Notes: a model not told the origin generated them from the sequence alone. DNA of 64,000 bases from Nitrospira sp. (GCA_005116745.1 SWDS01000006.1:607222-671221); one strand, 5' to 3'; shown: positions 7,584 to 17,760, counted from the stretch's first letter. Numbers and translations are program-made.

Positions 7584-9911
7584 ATGAACGTGCCGCCACT
7601 TACTCCAATACCGGTTCTTCAAGGAGAACCCTCCCCAGGACGGGGTTCCATTCCGACCCCGACCCCGGCCCTGGTGAGTGGACTGTTCACTCGACGCCAA
7701 ATCAGGTCCATCACGGATCGGCTGACCAACATCATCATCAAGACCGGTGGGATCAGCATTATCCTCTGCATTCTCGGGATGTGCATCTTTCTGGTGAAAG
7801 AAGTCATCCCACTTTTTCAACCGCCCCACGCCACCCTGACCGAGCCGATTGCACTCTCCCCGCTTGAGCGTCCCTCGACGTCAGCGCTCATCGGCATCGA
7901 CGAGCATCAAGAGCTTGCCTATGTGCTACGAGGTGACTCATTAGAGTTTGTCTTCTTAGAAGAAGGGAAGTCCGCCGTATCAAAGGTTCCTTCGCGAGGC
8001 TTGTTGTCTGATGGTTCGGTCACAGCGCTCGCGCGAGCATTGGGGAAGGGGCACCAGCTCGCCATGGGCACGGAAGACGGCCGCGTTATCCCTGTGGCAA
8101 TTGAATTCACGCAGGACTTCCAAGGGAACGAACGTTCGATCGCCTCGTCCGTCACGGTTGGGACTCCGATGGTTGCGGCACCAACTCCGCAACCAATCAC
8201 CAAGATGGCATACCAGAGCACGGACTCCGATGTTCGAGTTGCCGCGCTGCTTCAAGATCAGCATCTCTGGCTCACCACGAGCCGAAGCGTATCCCGTCCC
8301 GATGGAACCGCTGAGGCTTCGATCACACAGGTCGATCTCACCTCCAACATCCCTGGTCGGGTGACGGCGATCACACTCGCGAGTCGTGCCGACCTTCTCG
8401 CTGTCGGTACGGAAGAGGGCAAGATCTACCATTTCGATCTCCGGGAACCGGCGAAGCCCGGTCTTGTTGAGATCAGTCAGGATTCTGAAGGAACCGAGGC
8501 GATTACCGCACTGGCCTATTTGATGAGTGACCGGAGTCTTGTGGTCGGCGATGCGTCCGGGCAGATTGCCGTGTGGATGCCCGTGCGGGAACATGCCGCG
8601 ACGAATACGACCCATATGACGCGTGTCCATCGGTTTGTCCCTCATCAGAGTGCGGTCACCGACATCACGATTTCCCAGCGCGATAAGGGATTCATCACGA
8701 CCGATGCCGGGGGAGAAATCCGTCTGCACCATTCGACGTCCGAACAAACGTTGCTGATACTTGCTCCACAACAGGGGGCACTCCGCAGTACCTATTTTTC
8801 TCCCAAGGCGGATGGCCTGGTCGGTCTCGCCGAAAATGATCAGCTAGTGCATTACGACATTTCGAATCCCTACCCAGAAATCACCTTGGCCACCTTGTTC
8901 TCTCCTGTGATGTACGAGGGCTATGATCGGCCGGAACTGGTTTGGCAATCATCGAGTGGGTCGGACGACTTTGAAGCCAAGTTCAGCTTGACCCCGTTGA
9001 TCTTTGGAACCATTAAGGGCACCATCTATGCTGTACTCCTGGCGGTCCCGTTGGCGGTATTGGCCGCCATCTATACCGCGATGTTCATGCATCCGGATCT
9101 CCGAGCGAAGATCAAGCCCACCATTGAAATCATGGCCGCGCTGCCCACTGTAGTGCTTGGATTTCTGGCCGGCCTTTGGTTTGCCCCGGTCCTGGAGCGA
9201 AACTTTCCCGCCATGACGGGGATGGTCCTGGTGATGCCCTTGGTCATTGCCCTTTCCAGCGGACTCTTTCTCCTGCTTCCTGCCTCGCTTAAGCATCGTG
9301 TGCGGCCTGGTGCAGAGGCGCTGCTCATGATGCCGATCATCGTCGCTGTGGTCTGGGGGTGCCTTGAGACCAACGCGTGGTGGGAGGCCTTCTTGTTTGA
9401 TGGTCATTTTAAGCCATGGCTCCAGACGCATCTCGGTTTGAATTATGATCAGCGCAACGCCATCGTGGTCGGGGTAGCCATGGGATTCGCCATCATTCCT
9501 ATCATCTACAGCATTTCTGAAGAAGCGCTTTCCAATGTTCCAAAGAACCTGATCGCCGGGTCCTTGGCCCTCGGCGCCACGCGATGGCAAACGCTCACCC
9601 ATCTCGTTCTGATCTCGGCCAGCCCAGGCATCTTCTCGGCATTGATGATCGGGTTCGGTCGGGCGGTTGGCGAGACCATGATCGTGTTAATGGCGACCGG
9701 CAATACACCGATTATGGATTGGAGCCTCTTCAACGGGTTTCGGACCCTGTCCGCGAATATCGCCGTGGAGATCCCTGAAGCGCCACATGGCGGGACCTTG
9801 TATCGCACACTCTTTTTGGCGGGTTTGCTCCTCTTTATTGCGACTTTCCTGCTCAATACGGTAGCGGAATTGGTTCGACAGCGGCTCAGGGAGAAATATA
9901 GCCAATTCTAG
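7584..9911 (+). CDS. pstC: Phosphate ABC permease PstC with large periplasmic domain
   Basis: A 775-residue inner-membrane permease. It has a proline-rich cytoplasmic N-terminus, then TM1 (about residues 50-75, IIIKTGGISIILCILGMCIFLV). A soluble periplasmic region of about 350 residues follows, with repeated propeller-like strands (AVGTEEGKIYHFD, VVGDASGQIAVW, ITTDAGGEIRLH). The classical permease core begins at about residue 470 with the ABC-permease loop (ALGATRWQTLTHLVLISASPG). E. coli PstC lacks the propeller-like region. Similar long PstC proteins are known in pseudomonads. The role of the extra domain is not established; contact with PstS or sensing is possible. It lies 108 bp after pstS and is followed by pstA. 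Confidence 0.88.
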   Translation: MNVPPLTPIPVLQGEPSPGRGSIPTPTPALVSGLFTRRQIRSITDRLTNIIIKTGGISIILCILGMCIFLVKEVIPLFQPPHATLTEPIALSPLERPSTSALIGIDEHQELAYVLRGDSLEFVFLEEGKSAVSKVPSRGLLSDGSVTALARALGKGHQLAMGTEDGRVIPVAIEFTQDFQGNERSIASSVTVGTPMVAAPTPQPITKMAYQSTDSDVRVAALLQDQHLWLTTSRSVSRPDGTAEASITQVDLTSNIPGRVTAITLASRADLLAVGTEEGKIYHFDLREPAKPGLVEISQDSEGTEAITALAYLMSDRSLVVGDASGQIAVWMPVREHAATNTTHMTRVHRFVPHQSAVTDITISQRDKGFITTDAGGEIRLHHSTSEQTLLILAPQQGALRSTYFSPKADGLVGLAENDQLVHYDISNPYPEITLATLFSPVMYEGYDRPELVWQSSSGSDDFEAKFSLTPLIFGTIKGTIYAVLLAVPLAVLAAIYTAMFMHPDLRAKIKPTIEIMAALPTVVLGFLAGLWFAPVLERNFPAMTGMVLVMPLVIALSSGLFLLLPASLKHRVRPGAEALLMMPIIVAVVWGCLETNAWWEAFLFDGHFKPWLQTHLGLNYDQRNAIVVGVAMGFAIIPIIYSISEEALSNVPKNLIAGSLALGATRWQTLTHLVLISASPGIFSALMIGFGRAVGETMIVLMATGNTPIMDWSLFNGFRTLSANIAVEIPEAPHGGTLYRTLFLAGLLLFIATFLLNTVAELVRQRLREKYSQF

Positions 9912-10006
9912 TGCGACAAGATTCATGGAAGGTAACGTTCCGGGCTAGTGGGTAGAGTCCAGTTGTTGTACGTAAGTCTGACGAAGTTTGGGGTACGAGT
10001 GATTCG

Positions 10007-11422
10007 ATGAAACAGTGGGTCAAGCATTTCATGGCAAGCGGTGAGCTCTTCATTTGGGGCTGCGGGGCTGGGCTTTCCATTTCGCTCCTCATGATCGGCG
10101 GGCTTTTGGTGCTCATCCTCCTCAACGGGTTCGGGTATTTTTGGCCGGCTGATCTCGTCGAATTGACACTGAAGGACGGAAAACATGTGATCGGTCAGTT
10201 GGCCGGCGAAGAAGTGAGTCCGAAAGGGGTCCCTCGAATCAGAGTGAAGATCGGCAACCGCGATCTGTACGGTCTGGACTATCGTTGGATCAACACCGAT
10301 CAGATCGTCGAACGAGCCACGCCGGCTGATCTCGTGATGGTAGAGCGGCGCGAGTGGGGGAACTTCTATGGACGGCTCCGGACGCTGGGCAAGGAAGACC
10401 AGAGTGTGGCTGAAGGATCGGAGGCCGTATGGCAGTCCCTCCCGGCACTGCTTCGACAGGCGGAATCAAGCGAGGCAGAGAGCACGTATATGTTGCTCGT
10501 TGTTGATGCCAATGGCAGAGAAAAGTCCGTTGCGCTCAGCCAAGTTATGAGAGTCTTGCGTCCGAACGACCTTTCGAAGTTGGAGAAGGTGTGGGTCTAT
10601 GCCGGCAACGTCTGGATGGTGCTGACGACAGAGCCACGAGAAGCCAACACGGAGGGTGGGATCTTCCCGGCCATTTTCGGCACGGTTCTGATGGTGATGA
10701 TCATGAGCTTCGTCGTGACCCCCTTTGGGGTCATCGGCGCGCTGTACCTCAGGGAGTATGCCCGCCAGGGAGTCATTGTGCGGACCGTTCGCATCGCCGT
10801 CAATAATCTCGCCGGGGTTCCTTCGATCGTTTTCGGCGTATTTGGGTTGGGGTTTTTCGTCTACGGCGTTGGCGGTACAATCGATGCGCTGTGGTTTTCT
10901 GATCGGCTGCCCACTCCCACGTTCGGCACGGGTGGAATTCTGTGGGCCTCATTGACGCTGGCGCTGTTGACCGTTCCTGTCGTGATCGTTGCAACGGAAG
11001 AGGGACTGGCAGCCGTGCCGAGGGAGTATCGAGAAGGGTCGATTGGCTTGGGCGCGACCAAATGGGAAACGATGTGGAAAGTCGTGCTTCCCACGGCACT
11101 CCCGGGCATCTTGACCGGATTGATCCTGGCCATGGCTCGTGCCGCGGGTGAGGTGGCGCCCTTGATGTTGACCGGCGTCGTCAAACTGGCACCGGCTATG
11201 CCGATCGACTGGACGTGGCCATTTATTCACCTGGACCGAAAGTTCATGCATCTGGGGTTTCATATTTATGACGTGGGGTTTCAATCACCGAATGTGGAAG
11301 CTGCCAAGCCGATGGTTTATGTCACCACATTGGTGTTGATTCTGGTGGTGGTGACGCTTAACCTCACGGGCATCCTCTTGCGAAATCGAATGAGGAGGAA
11401 ATATGCTGGGTCCGCAGTTTGA
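10007..11422 (+). CDS. pstA: Phosphate ABC permease PstA with N-terminal extra domain
   Basis: A 471-residue inner-membrane permease partner of PstC. TM1 lies at about residues 15-42. A periplasmic insert of about 160 residues (from [19 protein letters not shown] to about residue 205) precedes the standard permease core. The core includes [30 protein letters not shown] and the coupling loop [24 protein letters not shown]. coli PstA, at about 296 residues, lacks this insert. Together with the enlarged PstC it suggests a transporter with an extensive periplasmic surface. The last 20 bases overlap pstB, indicating coupled translation. Confidence 0.9.
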   Translation: MKQWVKHFMASGELFIWGCGAGLSISLLMIGGLLVLILLNGFGYFWPADLVELTLKDGKHVIGQLAGEEVSPKGVPRIRVKIGNRDLYGLDYRWINTDQIVERATPADLVMVERREWGNFYGRLRTLGKEDQSVAEGSEAVWQSLPALLRQAESSEAESTYMLLVVDANGREKSVALSQVMRVLRPNDLSKLEKVWVYAGNVWMVLTTEPREANTEGGIFPAIFGTVLMVMIMSFVVTPFGVIGALYLREYARQGVIVRTVRIAVNNLAGVPSIVFGVFGLGFFVYGVGGTIDALWFSDRLPTPTFGTGGILWASLTLALLTVPVVIVATEEGLAAVPREYREGSIGLGATKWETMWKVVLPTALPGILTGLILAMARAAGEVAPLMLTGVVKLAPAMPIDWTWPFIHLDRKFMHLGFHIYDVGFQSPNVEAAKPMVYVTTLVLILVVVTLNLTGILLRNRMRRKYAGSAV

Positions 11423-12281
11423 CGTGACGTCCGGTGTTTCTACCCTCTCACCCGCTGTGTCCTCACTGGAGATGGAGAGCATGGACCCTCATTATTCCAA
11501 CGTGACGCCTCAGCCCAGTGCTCAGGGGAAGTCGAAACTTCGAGTGCAGGGCTTCAACTTTTTCTATGGGCCGGTCCAGGCCCTGTTCAAGGTTGATTTA
11601 GATATTCCAGAAAACCAAGTGACTGCCTTCATTGGGCCATCAGGATGCGGGAAATCTACCTTGCTGCGATGCATGAATCGCTTGAATGACCTCATCGAAG
11701 GTGCGCGGCATGAAGGAAACATCCTCATCGACGGCGTGGATATCTTTAATCCAGCGATCGACATCACGGATCTTCGAAAACGAGTGGGCATGGTGTTTCA
11801 AAAATCTAACCCGTTCCCCAAATCGATCCATGAAAATGTTGCGTACGGTCCACGGCTGCAAGGCCTGAAGAATCGGATAGTGTTGGAAGAGATTGTCGAG
11901 CGAAGTCTCCGAGGAGCCGGCTTATGGGAGGAAGTAAAGGACCGACTCCATAAGAGTGCACTTGGCTTGTCCGGCGGTCAGCAGCAGCGCCTCTGCATTG
12001 CGCGGGCCCTCGCCGTCAAGCCAGATGTGCTCTTGATGGATGAACCCTGCTCCGCCTTAGATCCGATCGCGACCGGCATCATCGAAGAGTTGTTGTTTTC
12101 GTTGAAGAAAGAGTTGACGATCGTCATTGTGACGCACAACATGCAGCAGGCGGCCCGGGTCTCGGATCGGACCGCATTCATGTACCTCGGCCAATTAGTC
12201 GAATATGGTCTCACGAAGCAGTTGTTCACGAACCCTTCGAAGAAGCAGACGGAAGACTACATCACTGGACGATTTGGGTGA
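11403..12281 (+). CDS. pstB: Phosphate ABC transporter ATPase PstB
   Basis: A 292-residue cytoplasmic ATPase powering phosphate import. It has a non-conserved N-terminus of about 40 residues, then Walker A (GPSGCGKST), the PstB-type CMNRLNDL, the Q-loop in [15 protein letters not shown], the signature LSGGQQQR and Walker B ([13 protein letters not shown]), then the H-loop THNM. It ends with [15 protein letters not shown], the typical PstB tail. ATG 11403 is preceded by GAGGAGGA and overlaps the 3' end of pstA by 20 bases. phoU follows 4 bases after the stop. Confidence 0.96.
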   Translation: MLGPQFDVTSGVSTLSPAVSSLEMESMDPHYSNVTPQPSAQGKSKLRVQGFNFFYGPVQALFKVDLDIPENQVTAFIGPSGCGKSTLLRCMNRLNDLIEGARHEGNILIDGVDIFNPAIDITDLRKRVGMVFQKSNPFPKSIHENVAYGPRLQGLKNRIVLEEIVERSLRGAGLWEEVKDRLHKSALGLSGGQQQRLCIARALAVKPDVLLMDEPCSALDPIATGIIEELLFSLKKELTIVIVTHNMQQAARVSDRTAFMYLGQLVEYGLTKQLFTNPSKKQTEDYITGRFG

Positions 12282-12285
12282 CACT

Positions 12286-12960
12286 ATGGCTCAACACCGA
12301 CACTTCGACGAAGAACTTGCCGAACTCAAGACGAAGCTGGCGCGAATGGCTGGCCTCGCAGAAGACCAAATTGATAAGGCCTTGACCGCATTGGTGACGC
12401 GAGACGCGGCTCTGGCCTGCCGCGTGATCGAACGAGATCATAAAGTGAATGCGATGGATGTGGAGATTGACGAAGCCTGCATTGAGTTGTTGGCACTCCA
12501 CCAGCCGGCGGCGCGCGATCTGCGGTTGGTGACGACGGCCATGAAACTGTCCACTGAGCTCGAACGTATCAGTGACCTGTCGGAAAGTATCTGTGAGCGC
12601 GCGATCGAACTGAACGAAGAGCCTCAACTCAAGCCCTACATCGATATCCCGCGGATGGGGAGCCTCGCGCGAGTGATGGTGAAGGAAAGTATCGATGCCT
12701 TCGTCAAGGAGGATGCCATTCTGGCTAGGAAAGTCATCGGGGATGATGACTTCGTCGATGATCTCATGGAACAGTTGTTTCGTGAACTGCTCTCCTTCAT
12801 GATGGAAAATCCGCATACGATTTCACGTGCCATCCGGTTGAGCTTTATCGCCAAGTCGCTCGAGCGAGTGGCCGATCATGCCACCAACATCGCCGAGTTG
12901 GTTGTCTATCTGGTGGAAGGCAAGATCATTCGGCACACAGCGCCATCGGCTCCATTGTGA
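12286..12960 (+). CDS. phoU: Phosphate transport regulator PhoU
   Basis: A 224-residue cytoplasmic helical protein made of two three-helix PhoU repeats. The metal-binding E/D-rich signatures are visible as AMDVEIDEAC and as the later ERVADHATNIAE in the second repeat, with AAR-DLR in the first. PhoU couples Pst transporter state to the PhoR kinase, keeping the Pho regulon off when phosphate is ample. The start ATG 12286 is four bases after the pstB stop; an upstream in-frame extension inside pstB lacks PhoU homology. No phoR or phoB is within the window. Confidence 0.94.
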   Translation: MAQHRHFDEELAELKTKLARMAGLAEDQIDKALTALVTRDAALACRVIERDHKVNAMDVEIDEACIELLALHQPAARDLRLVTTAMKLSTELERISDLSESICERAIELNEEPQLKPYIDIPRMGSLARVMVKESIDAFVKEDAILARKVIGDDDFVDDLMEQLFRELLSFMMENPHTISRAIRLSFIAKSLERVADHATNIAELVVYLVEGKIIRHTAPSAPL

Positions 12961-13053
12961 CGGGTCGATTGGTCTGACAGGGGCGCTGGACTGCTGGTGA
13001 CTCAGATGCGCGTTCGTTTGAAATGACCCTGCCCCTGTGTTAGCATTCGTTCC

Positions 13054-15483
13054 ATGGGTGCCACCACCTCGGCGAAGCGGGGAGAAGCCCGCCGCGCCCC
13101 ATCTCCCCCTTCTCATATTCAGCGAGAAGTGATCGGCGTAATTTTGATCGCGCTGAGTCTGCTGATGCTCTTGAGCCTCCTCTCGTTTGTGCCGGGAGAG
13201 GCGAAGATGCTGGCGACTGGTGTGTCGGATGCCGATCCGCCACGCAATCTCATTGGTTCGTTCGGTGCGTTGTTGGCCGGTGGGTTCTTTTTTGGTATCG
13301 GTGGAGCAGCCTATCTCTTTCCTGTGCTGCTGGGGCGGTTGGGAGTTCGGTGCTTCTCTCAGGTTCCGGTGAGTTTTACGCTGCGGACAGCCGCTAGCTC
13401 CTTAGCCGCCGTCTTCTTCTTGAGCGCCTTTCTGCATCTTGAAACGACGGGGGTTCCAACCCTGACCAGCGGGATGATTTCCCGTGGGATGGGCGGTGGT
13501 GTCGTTGGTCAGACCATCGCCGAGGGACTCCGAGTCGTCTTTGCCGGAACCGGGGCCCATATTCTGGTCATCACAGGATTCCTGGTCTCCCTCTTGCTGA
13601 CAACCCCTCTGTCCTTGGCGGAAGCCGTGCGTCGGATGCCCGAACATTGGGCCACTCTTCGCGAAGGGGTGTTCGCGGTGATGCCGGAACGATCAATTGA
13701 GGTCGACAAAGAGATCGGCAATCGACGGTTACGAGCCAGGTCGTCCAAGCCAGCGGTCGTCACTCGAGGAGAGGAGTCAGCCATTGACGAGATCGAGGAG
13801 TTGGAGCTGACCCCAACCCAGATTCCTCCAGGTCCGATCATCCAGCCATTCCCTGTCGCAATCCCAACATGGGACGCGCAAACAACTGAGTTGGAAGTGG
13901 TTATGCCGACAGCCGAGCCCAAAAACTATCAGCTGCCTGACCCGGAGATTCTGTTAAGTGATCCTTCTGGACCGATGGATCGGATGTCGGATGAGGAATT
14001 CAAAGCACAGTCCGAGATCTTATCACGCGCATTGCTGAGTTTCGGCATCGAGGGCATTGTGACGGAAGTGAGACCAGGCCCCGTCATCACTATGTACGAA
14101 TTTGAGCCGGGGCCCGGCACGAAGGTCGCCCGCATTGTGAATCTGGCCGACGACCTGGCTTTGGCGCTCAAGGCTACGAGCATTCGTATTGTCGCGCCGA
14201 TCCCCGGCAAATCAGTCGTGGGGATTGAGGTGCCGAATAGGTCGCGAGAGACGGTGTCCTTGAAAGAAGTCGTCATGAGCGAGGCCTTTCGGCGGGCACG
14301 ATCCAGGCTCACACTGGCGCTGGGTAAGGATATCTTCGGTGCGCCCAGCACGGCGGACCTGAAGGCGATGCCGCATCTTTTGGTGGCCGGGGCGACGGGA
14401 GCTGGGAAGAGTGTCAGCCTGAACACGATGCTACTCAGTATCCTCTTTTCCGCCAAGCCGAGTGAAGTGAAACTGTTGCTCATTGATCCGAAGATGCTCG
14501 AGTTCCAATCGTATGAAGGCATTCCACATCTTTTGCGGCCGGTGATTACGGACCCCAAGTCAGCCGCAAGAGGCCTGGGATGGGTCGTCGCTGAGATGGA
14601 GCGGCGGTATAAGCTGCTGGCGGAAGCCGGTGTGCGGAACATTGATGCGTACAATCGAAAGGTCGCCGGTTTGCACGAGGTGTTTGCTGAACGTAACGCA
14701 CCGAGCGTCGAGCAGACTGAGCTTCCGATGAAATTTCTCTCTGAAGAAGAGCGTCTCTCCGCTGGTGAAACCTCGATCGCCGAGGGGGAACGGGGTTGCA
14801 TGCAGCCGAAACCGACGCCGCCTGAACCGCTGCCGTTTATCGTCGTCATGATCGACGAACTGGCGGATCTGATGATGGTCGCTCCGAAAGATGTGGAAGA
14901 CAAGATTGCCCGGCTTGCGCAGATGGCCCGGGCGTCCGGCATTCATCTGGTGCTGGCCACTCAGCGTCCATCTGTCGATGTACTGACCGGTCTGATCAAA
15001 GCGAATTTCCCAGCACGTATTGCGTTCCAAGTCTCGTCGAAGACCGATTCTCGAACCATTCTCGATGCGAACGGAGCGGAGGCTCTCCTCGGCCGTGGAG
15101 ATATGCTGTATTTGGCCTCTGGAACCGGACGCCTTGCGCGTCTGCACGGGTCCTTTGTGTCGGACGACGATGTCCGTTCGGTGGTGGAGTTTGTGAAGAA
15201 ACAAGCCCTGCCGATCTATAACCAGGAGCTGCAGTCCCTCAAGTTGGAGGAGGCGGCTGAGGAAGAGGCGAAAGACGAGGTGTACGAGCAGGCGAAAGAA
15301 TTAGTGCTGTCGACGGGGCAGGCCTCAGCGTCGCTGATCCAGCGCCGATTGCGGGTCGGCTATCCTCGGGCGGCGCGCATGATCGAACAGATGGAATCGG
15401 AAGGCATTGTGGGGGCTGCGGGTCGTGATGGGCGTCGAGAGGTGCTTGGACGGCGCGGCCCAGTTGGTGCGGCGGAGGTATGA
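13054..15483 (+). CDS. ftsK: DNA translocase FtsK/SpoIIIE
   Basis: An 809-residue septal DNA pump that clears and decatenates chromosome ends at division. The N-terminus has four membrane spans within about residues 25-200. A short Pro/Glu-rich linker follows, shorter than in E. coli FtsK. The alpha/beta motor domain starts near residue 290, with Walker A GATGAGKSVSLN near residues 446-458 and Walker B FIVVMIDELADLMM near 595, followed by ATQRPSVDV. A winged-helix gamma domain lies near residues 735-795 (ASASLIQRRLRVGYPRAARMI), which reads the polar KOPS/SRS signals. lolA overlaps its stop as ATGA, an FtsK-LolA order seen in many bacteria. Confidence 0.94.
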   Translation: MGATTSAKRGEARRAPSPPSHIQREVIGVILIALSLLMLLSLLSFVPGEAKMLATGVSDADPPRNLIGSFGALLAGGFFFGIGGAAYLFPVLLGRLGVRCFSQVPVSFTLRTAASSLAAVFFLSAFLHLETTGVPTLTSGMISRGMGGGVVGQTIAEGLRVVFAGTGAHILVITGFLVSLLLTTPLSLAEAVRRMPEHWATLREGVFAVMPERSIEVDKEIGNRRLRARSSKPAVVTRGEESAIDEIEELELTPTQIPPGPIIQPFPVAIPTWDAQTTELEVVMPTAEPKNYQLPDPEILLSDPSGPMDRMSDEEFKAQSEILSRALLSFGIEGIVTEVRPGPVITMYEFEPGPGTKVARIVNLADDLALALKATSIRIVAPIPGKSVVGIEVPNRSRETVSLKEVVMSEAFRRARSRLTLALGKDIFGAPSTADLKAMPHLLVAGATGAGKSVSLNTMLLSILFSAKPSEVKLLLIDPKMLEFQSYEGIPHLLRPVITDPKSAARGLGWVVAEMERRYKLLAEAGVRNIDAYNRKVAGLHEVFAERNAPSVEQTELPMKFLSEEERLSAGETSIAEGERGCMQPKPTPPEPLPFIVVMIDELADLMMVAPKDVEDKIARLAQMARASGIHLVLATQRPSVDVLTGLIKANFPARIAFQVSSKTDSRTILDANGAEALLGRGDMLYLASGTGRLARLHGSFVSDDDVRSVVEFVKKQALPIYNQELQSLKLEEAAEEEAKDEVYEQAKELVLSTGQASASLIQRRLRVGYPRAARMIEQMESEGIVGAAGRDGRREVLGRRGPVGAAEV

Positions 15484-16187
15484 TGCGCTGGTGGCTTGGA
15501 GTTTCATTGAGTGTCCTATTGGCCTTGCCGGCCTGGGCGGCAGACGGACTGGTTGATGAAAAGGCCTTGCATGAGGTTCGTGAAGTCGTCAAACAGCTGC
15601 AAGCGCGATACGAGAAGATGAAGGATCTCCAGGCCGACTTTTCTCAGAAAACCAAGATTGAAGGGTTTGAACGGCCTGTAACGTCGTCCGGCAAGGTCTA
15701 TATTAAAAAGCCCGGTCGCTTACGGTGGGACTACTTGGATCCAGCGACTGAGCAAATCTATGTGAATCAGGAGGACGTGAAGGTCTATGTTCCCGAACAT
15801 AAGCAGGTTCTGGTCGGGAAGCTCACACAGATGGCTGCCTCCAAGGCGCCATTGGAACTGTTGCAGGGAGCGGCCAAATTGGATGAATCCTTTGAGATTG
15901 AGCCTACCAGGGGAAGAGATCGTGGAGTCGGTGGGATGCCGCTCATCACGCTGATTCCCAAAGCCAAGGGGCAGGAATCCACTCAGAATCTTCAGAAGAT
16001 CGTCGTTGAGGTCTTCCCGAAAACCTACTTTATCCGCGCGGTGTCTCTCCATGAGGTCAGCGGCAACGTCGCCGTCTTTGAGTTTTCGAACTTGAAACCC
16101 AACCTGGGATTAGGTAATGAGGTGTTCGACTTTAAGACACCGGTGGATGCGGAAGTCGTCCGGGCTCCGGTATTGAATGGGCCGTAA
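15480..16187 (+). CDS. lolA: Outer-membrane lipoprotein carrier LolA
   Basis: A 235-residue periplasmic chaperone that carries lipoproteins from LolCDE to the outer membrane. It has a signal peptide of about 20 residues ending in AWA. The LolA core shows the classic MKDLQADFSQKT, SSGKVYIKKPGRLRWDY and YVPEHKQV elements. It is followed by the long beta-sheet half-barrel ending in FEFSNLKPNLGLGNEVFDFKTP. ATG 15480 overlaps the ftsK stop (ATGA), so translation is probably coupled. The client pool in this window includes Pal and the lipoprotein at 62368. Confidence 0.9.
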   Translation: MMRWWLGVSLSVLLALPAWAADGLVDEKALHEVREVVKQLQARYEKMKDLQADFSQKTKIEGFERPVTSSGKVYIKKPGRLRWDYLDPATEQIYVNQEDVKVYVPEHKQVLVGKLTQMAASKAPLELLQGAAKLDESFEIEPTRGRDRGVGGMPLITLIPKAKGQESTQNLQKIVVEVFPKTYFIRAVSLHEVSGNVAVFEFSNLKPNLGLGNEVFDFKTPVDAEVVRAPVLNGP

Positions 16188-16190
16188 GCG

Positions 16191-16267
16191 TCATTGGTGG
16201 ATGATCAATAGTCATGACTATGACCTGGGGCATTTCTCATTGACGAATGACTAACGACCATTGACCG
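16191..16267. repeat. CATTGGT/CAATAGTCA palindromic repeat
   Basis: An intergenic stretch built of variants of CATTGGTCAATAGTCA in both orientations (TCATTGGTGGATGATCAATAG, then TCATTGACGAATGACTAACGACCATTGACC). A related copy with the same inverted arms lies at 59728-59804. It looks like a small dispersed or self-expanding repeat without coding capacity. Confidence 0.45.
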
Positions 16268-16298
16268 AGAACCGTATTGGCGAGGGGGATTGGGACAG

Positions 16299-17057
16299 GT
16301 GCAGAGTCTTGTGAGCAATGTGACGGACAGGGTCACCCAAGCGGTCATTGCCTTGGATTTCGACCGGCTTCACCAAGAATATTGGGATCAGAACGAGTTC
16401 CTCGTCATTAAACAATTCTTGCCTCGTGCCTTCGTAGAGGAGGTGCTTGTTCCCCAGGCCCAGGGCGTGAAAGCGGAACTCAATCGAAACTACATTCCCG
16501 GCCATAAGAAGGGCGGGAGCGTTAGTTATTATACCGTGCAGGAGAAAGCCCCCCGCTTTCTCGACCTCTATCGGTCCGAGTCATTCCGGGCATTCCTGAA
16601 TCGGCTCGTTGAGGCGAAGCTGATGTTCTGCCCGGACAACGATCCCCATTCCTGCGCCCTCTACTACTACACTGAACCGGGCGACCATATTGGGTTTCAT
16701 TACGATACGTCATACTACAAGGGCGCTCGTTACACGATTCTGATGGGGCTTGTCGATCGGTCAGTCCAGTGCAAGCTGGTGTGCGAGCTGTTCAAGGACC
16801 ATCCAACCAAGCCACCCCGCCATCTTGAGCTCGTGACTGAGCCGGGGGATATGGTGATTTTTAACGGTGATAAACTCTGGCATGCGGTCACACCTCTCGG
16901 AGAGGGTGAGGAACGGATTGCCTTAACAATGGAGTATGTCACCAATCCTGAGATGGGCACCGTCAAGCGGCTCTATTCCAACCTCAAAGACTCCTTCGGC
17001 TATTTCGGTTTCACTGCGGTCTTCAAGCGAGCTCTAGGCCTCAGCCGGTCTAAGTGA
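16299..17057 (+). CDS. 2-oxoglutarate/Fe(II)-dependent oxygenase-like protein
   Basis: A protein of about 252 residues with the facial triad of 2OG-Fe(II) oxygenases. HYDTSYY supplies His134 and Asp136, LWHAVTP supplies His195, and EERIALTMEY supplies Arg206 for 2OG binding (numbered from GTG 16299). The double-stranded beta-helix core spans about residues 100-215. The substrate is unknown; related proteins hydroxylate small molecules, lipids or proteins. GTG 16299 lies 10 bases after GAGGGGG; a TTG at 16290 is possible but too close to that site. It follows lolA after a palindromic repeat and is probably transcribed separately. Confidence 0.75.
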   Translation: MQSLVSNVTDRVTQAVIALDFDRLHQEYWDQNEFLVIKQFLPRAFVEEVLVPQAQGVKAELNRNYIPGHKKGGSVSYYTVQEKAPRFLDLYRSESFRAFLNRLVEAKLMFCPDNDPHSCALYYYTEPGDHIGFHYDTSYYKGARYTILMGLVDRSVQCKLVCELFKDHPTKPPRHLELVTEPGDMVIFNGDKLWHAVTPLGEGEERIALTMEYVTNPEMGTVKRLYSNLKDSFGYFGFTAVFKRALGLSRSK

Positions 17058-17109
17058 TGTAAATCCCTTCTTGTTTGATCGTCCTTCCTAATTCAGAGTG
17101 TGTTGAAGA

Positions 17110-17760
17110 TCATGCCATGCCGATGGCGTGGCGAAGTATCGTACACAACTGGTCTCGCTCCCACGGTTTGGTCAAACGGGCATAGGCGCGTAGGGATCCT
17201 AGGTTCCTATTTGAAGCCGTTAAGACGATCACAGGAAGGGTGGGATGTGAAACTTGGAGCTTCTCCAAGATCGAGCAACCATCTCCGTCAGGTAGGCCGA
17301 GATCGAGAAGGATGGCATGGTAGGCATTCTGTTCGATGGATGAAAAGGCTTGATGACAGGTCTGCGCACAGTCAACATGGAATCCTTCAAACTCGAGCAA
17401 GTCTTGTAGGGCCATCGCGATATCAGGGTCATCCTCGACAACCAAAATCGAACGGGCTGTGCTCGCTTCGACCCTCACGTTCGTGTCTGGACTCAGCCTG
17501 TGATCTGGGTCTAATGCCAGCTGCGGGAGATTTATCTCAGAATCGACGAGGGGGAAAGGGGCTGTCTGAACCGGCCCACGTGGTTTCGTAGCAATGGGAT
17601 GAATGGTAGGTCGGGCTGTACCTTTTCGAGGAGGCGCGGCACCGGCGGAAGGTGGCAGTGCTGCTCTGGATGGACAGGATCCGAAGGGGGCACCAGATGG
17701 TGAGGAAGAGGAAGACCTCCTTAGGATGTGAGTGACTGTCAGCTCCATACCGTGCTCCAT
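17110..17760 (-). CDS. Single-domain response regulator with Pro-rich N-terminus
   Basis: A 216-residue protein whose C-terminal 120 residues form a receiver domain: SILVVEDDPDIAMAL (acidic pair), AILLDLGLPDGDG (phospho-acceptor Asp), VIVLTAS (Thr) and LTKPW (Lys). The N-terminal 95 residues are Ser/Pro-rich and low-complexity, with no domain. There is no output domain, so it may act by protein contact like CheY-type regulators. ATG 17760 has no obvious ribosome-binding site; ATG 17748, with GGAG just upstream, may be the true start. No kinase is adjacent; the nearest kinases start at about 35.8 kb. Confidence 0.75.
   Translation of the reverse strand: MEHGMELTVTHILRRSSSSSPSGAPFGSCPSRAALPPSAGAAPPRKGTARPTIHPIATKPRGPVQTAPFPLVDSEINLPQLALDPDHRLSPDTNVRVEASTARSILVVEDDPDIAMALQDLLEFEGFHVDCAQTCHQAFSSIEQNAYHAILLDLGLPDGDGCSILEKLQVSHPTLPVIVLTASNRNLGSLRAYARLTKPWERDQLCTILRHAIGMA

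Noticed and set aside
12205-12285. Longer phoU start within pstB
   Set aside because: The extra residues are Ser/Arg-rich out-of-frame pstB sequence without PhoU similarity; ATG 12286 is correctly placed after the pstB stop.
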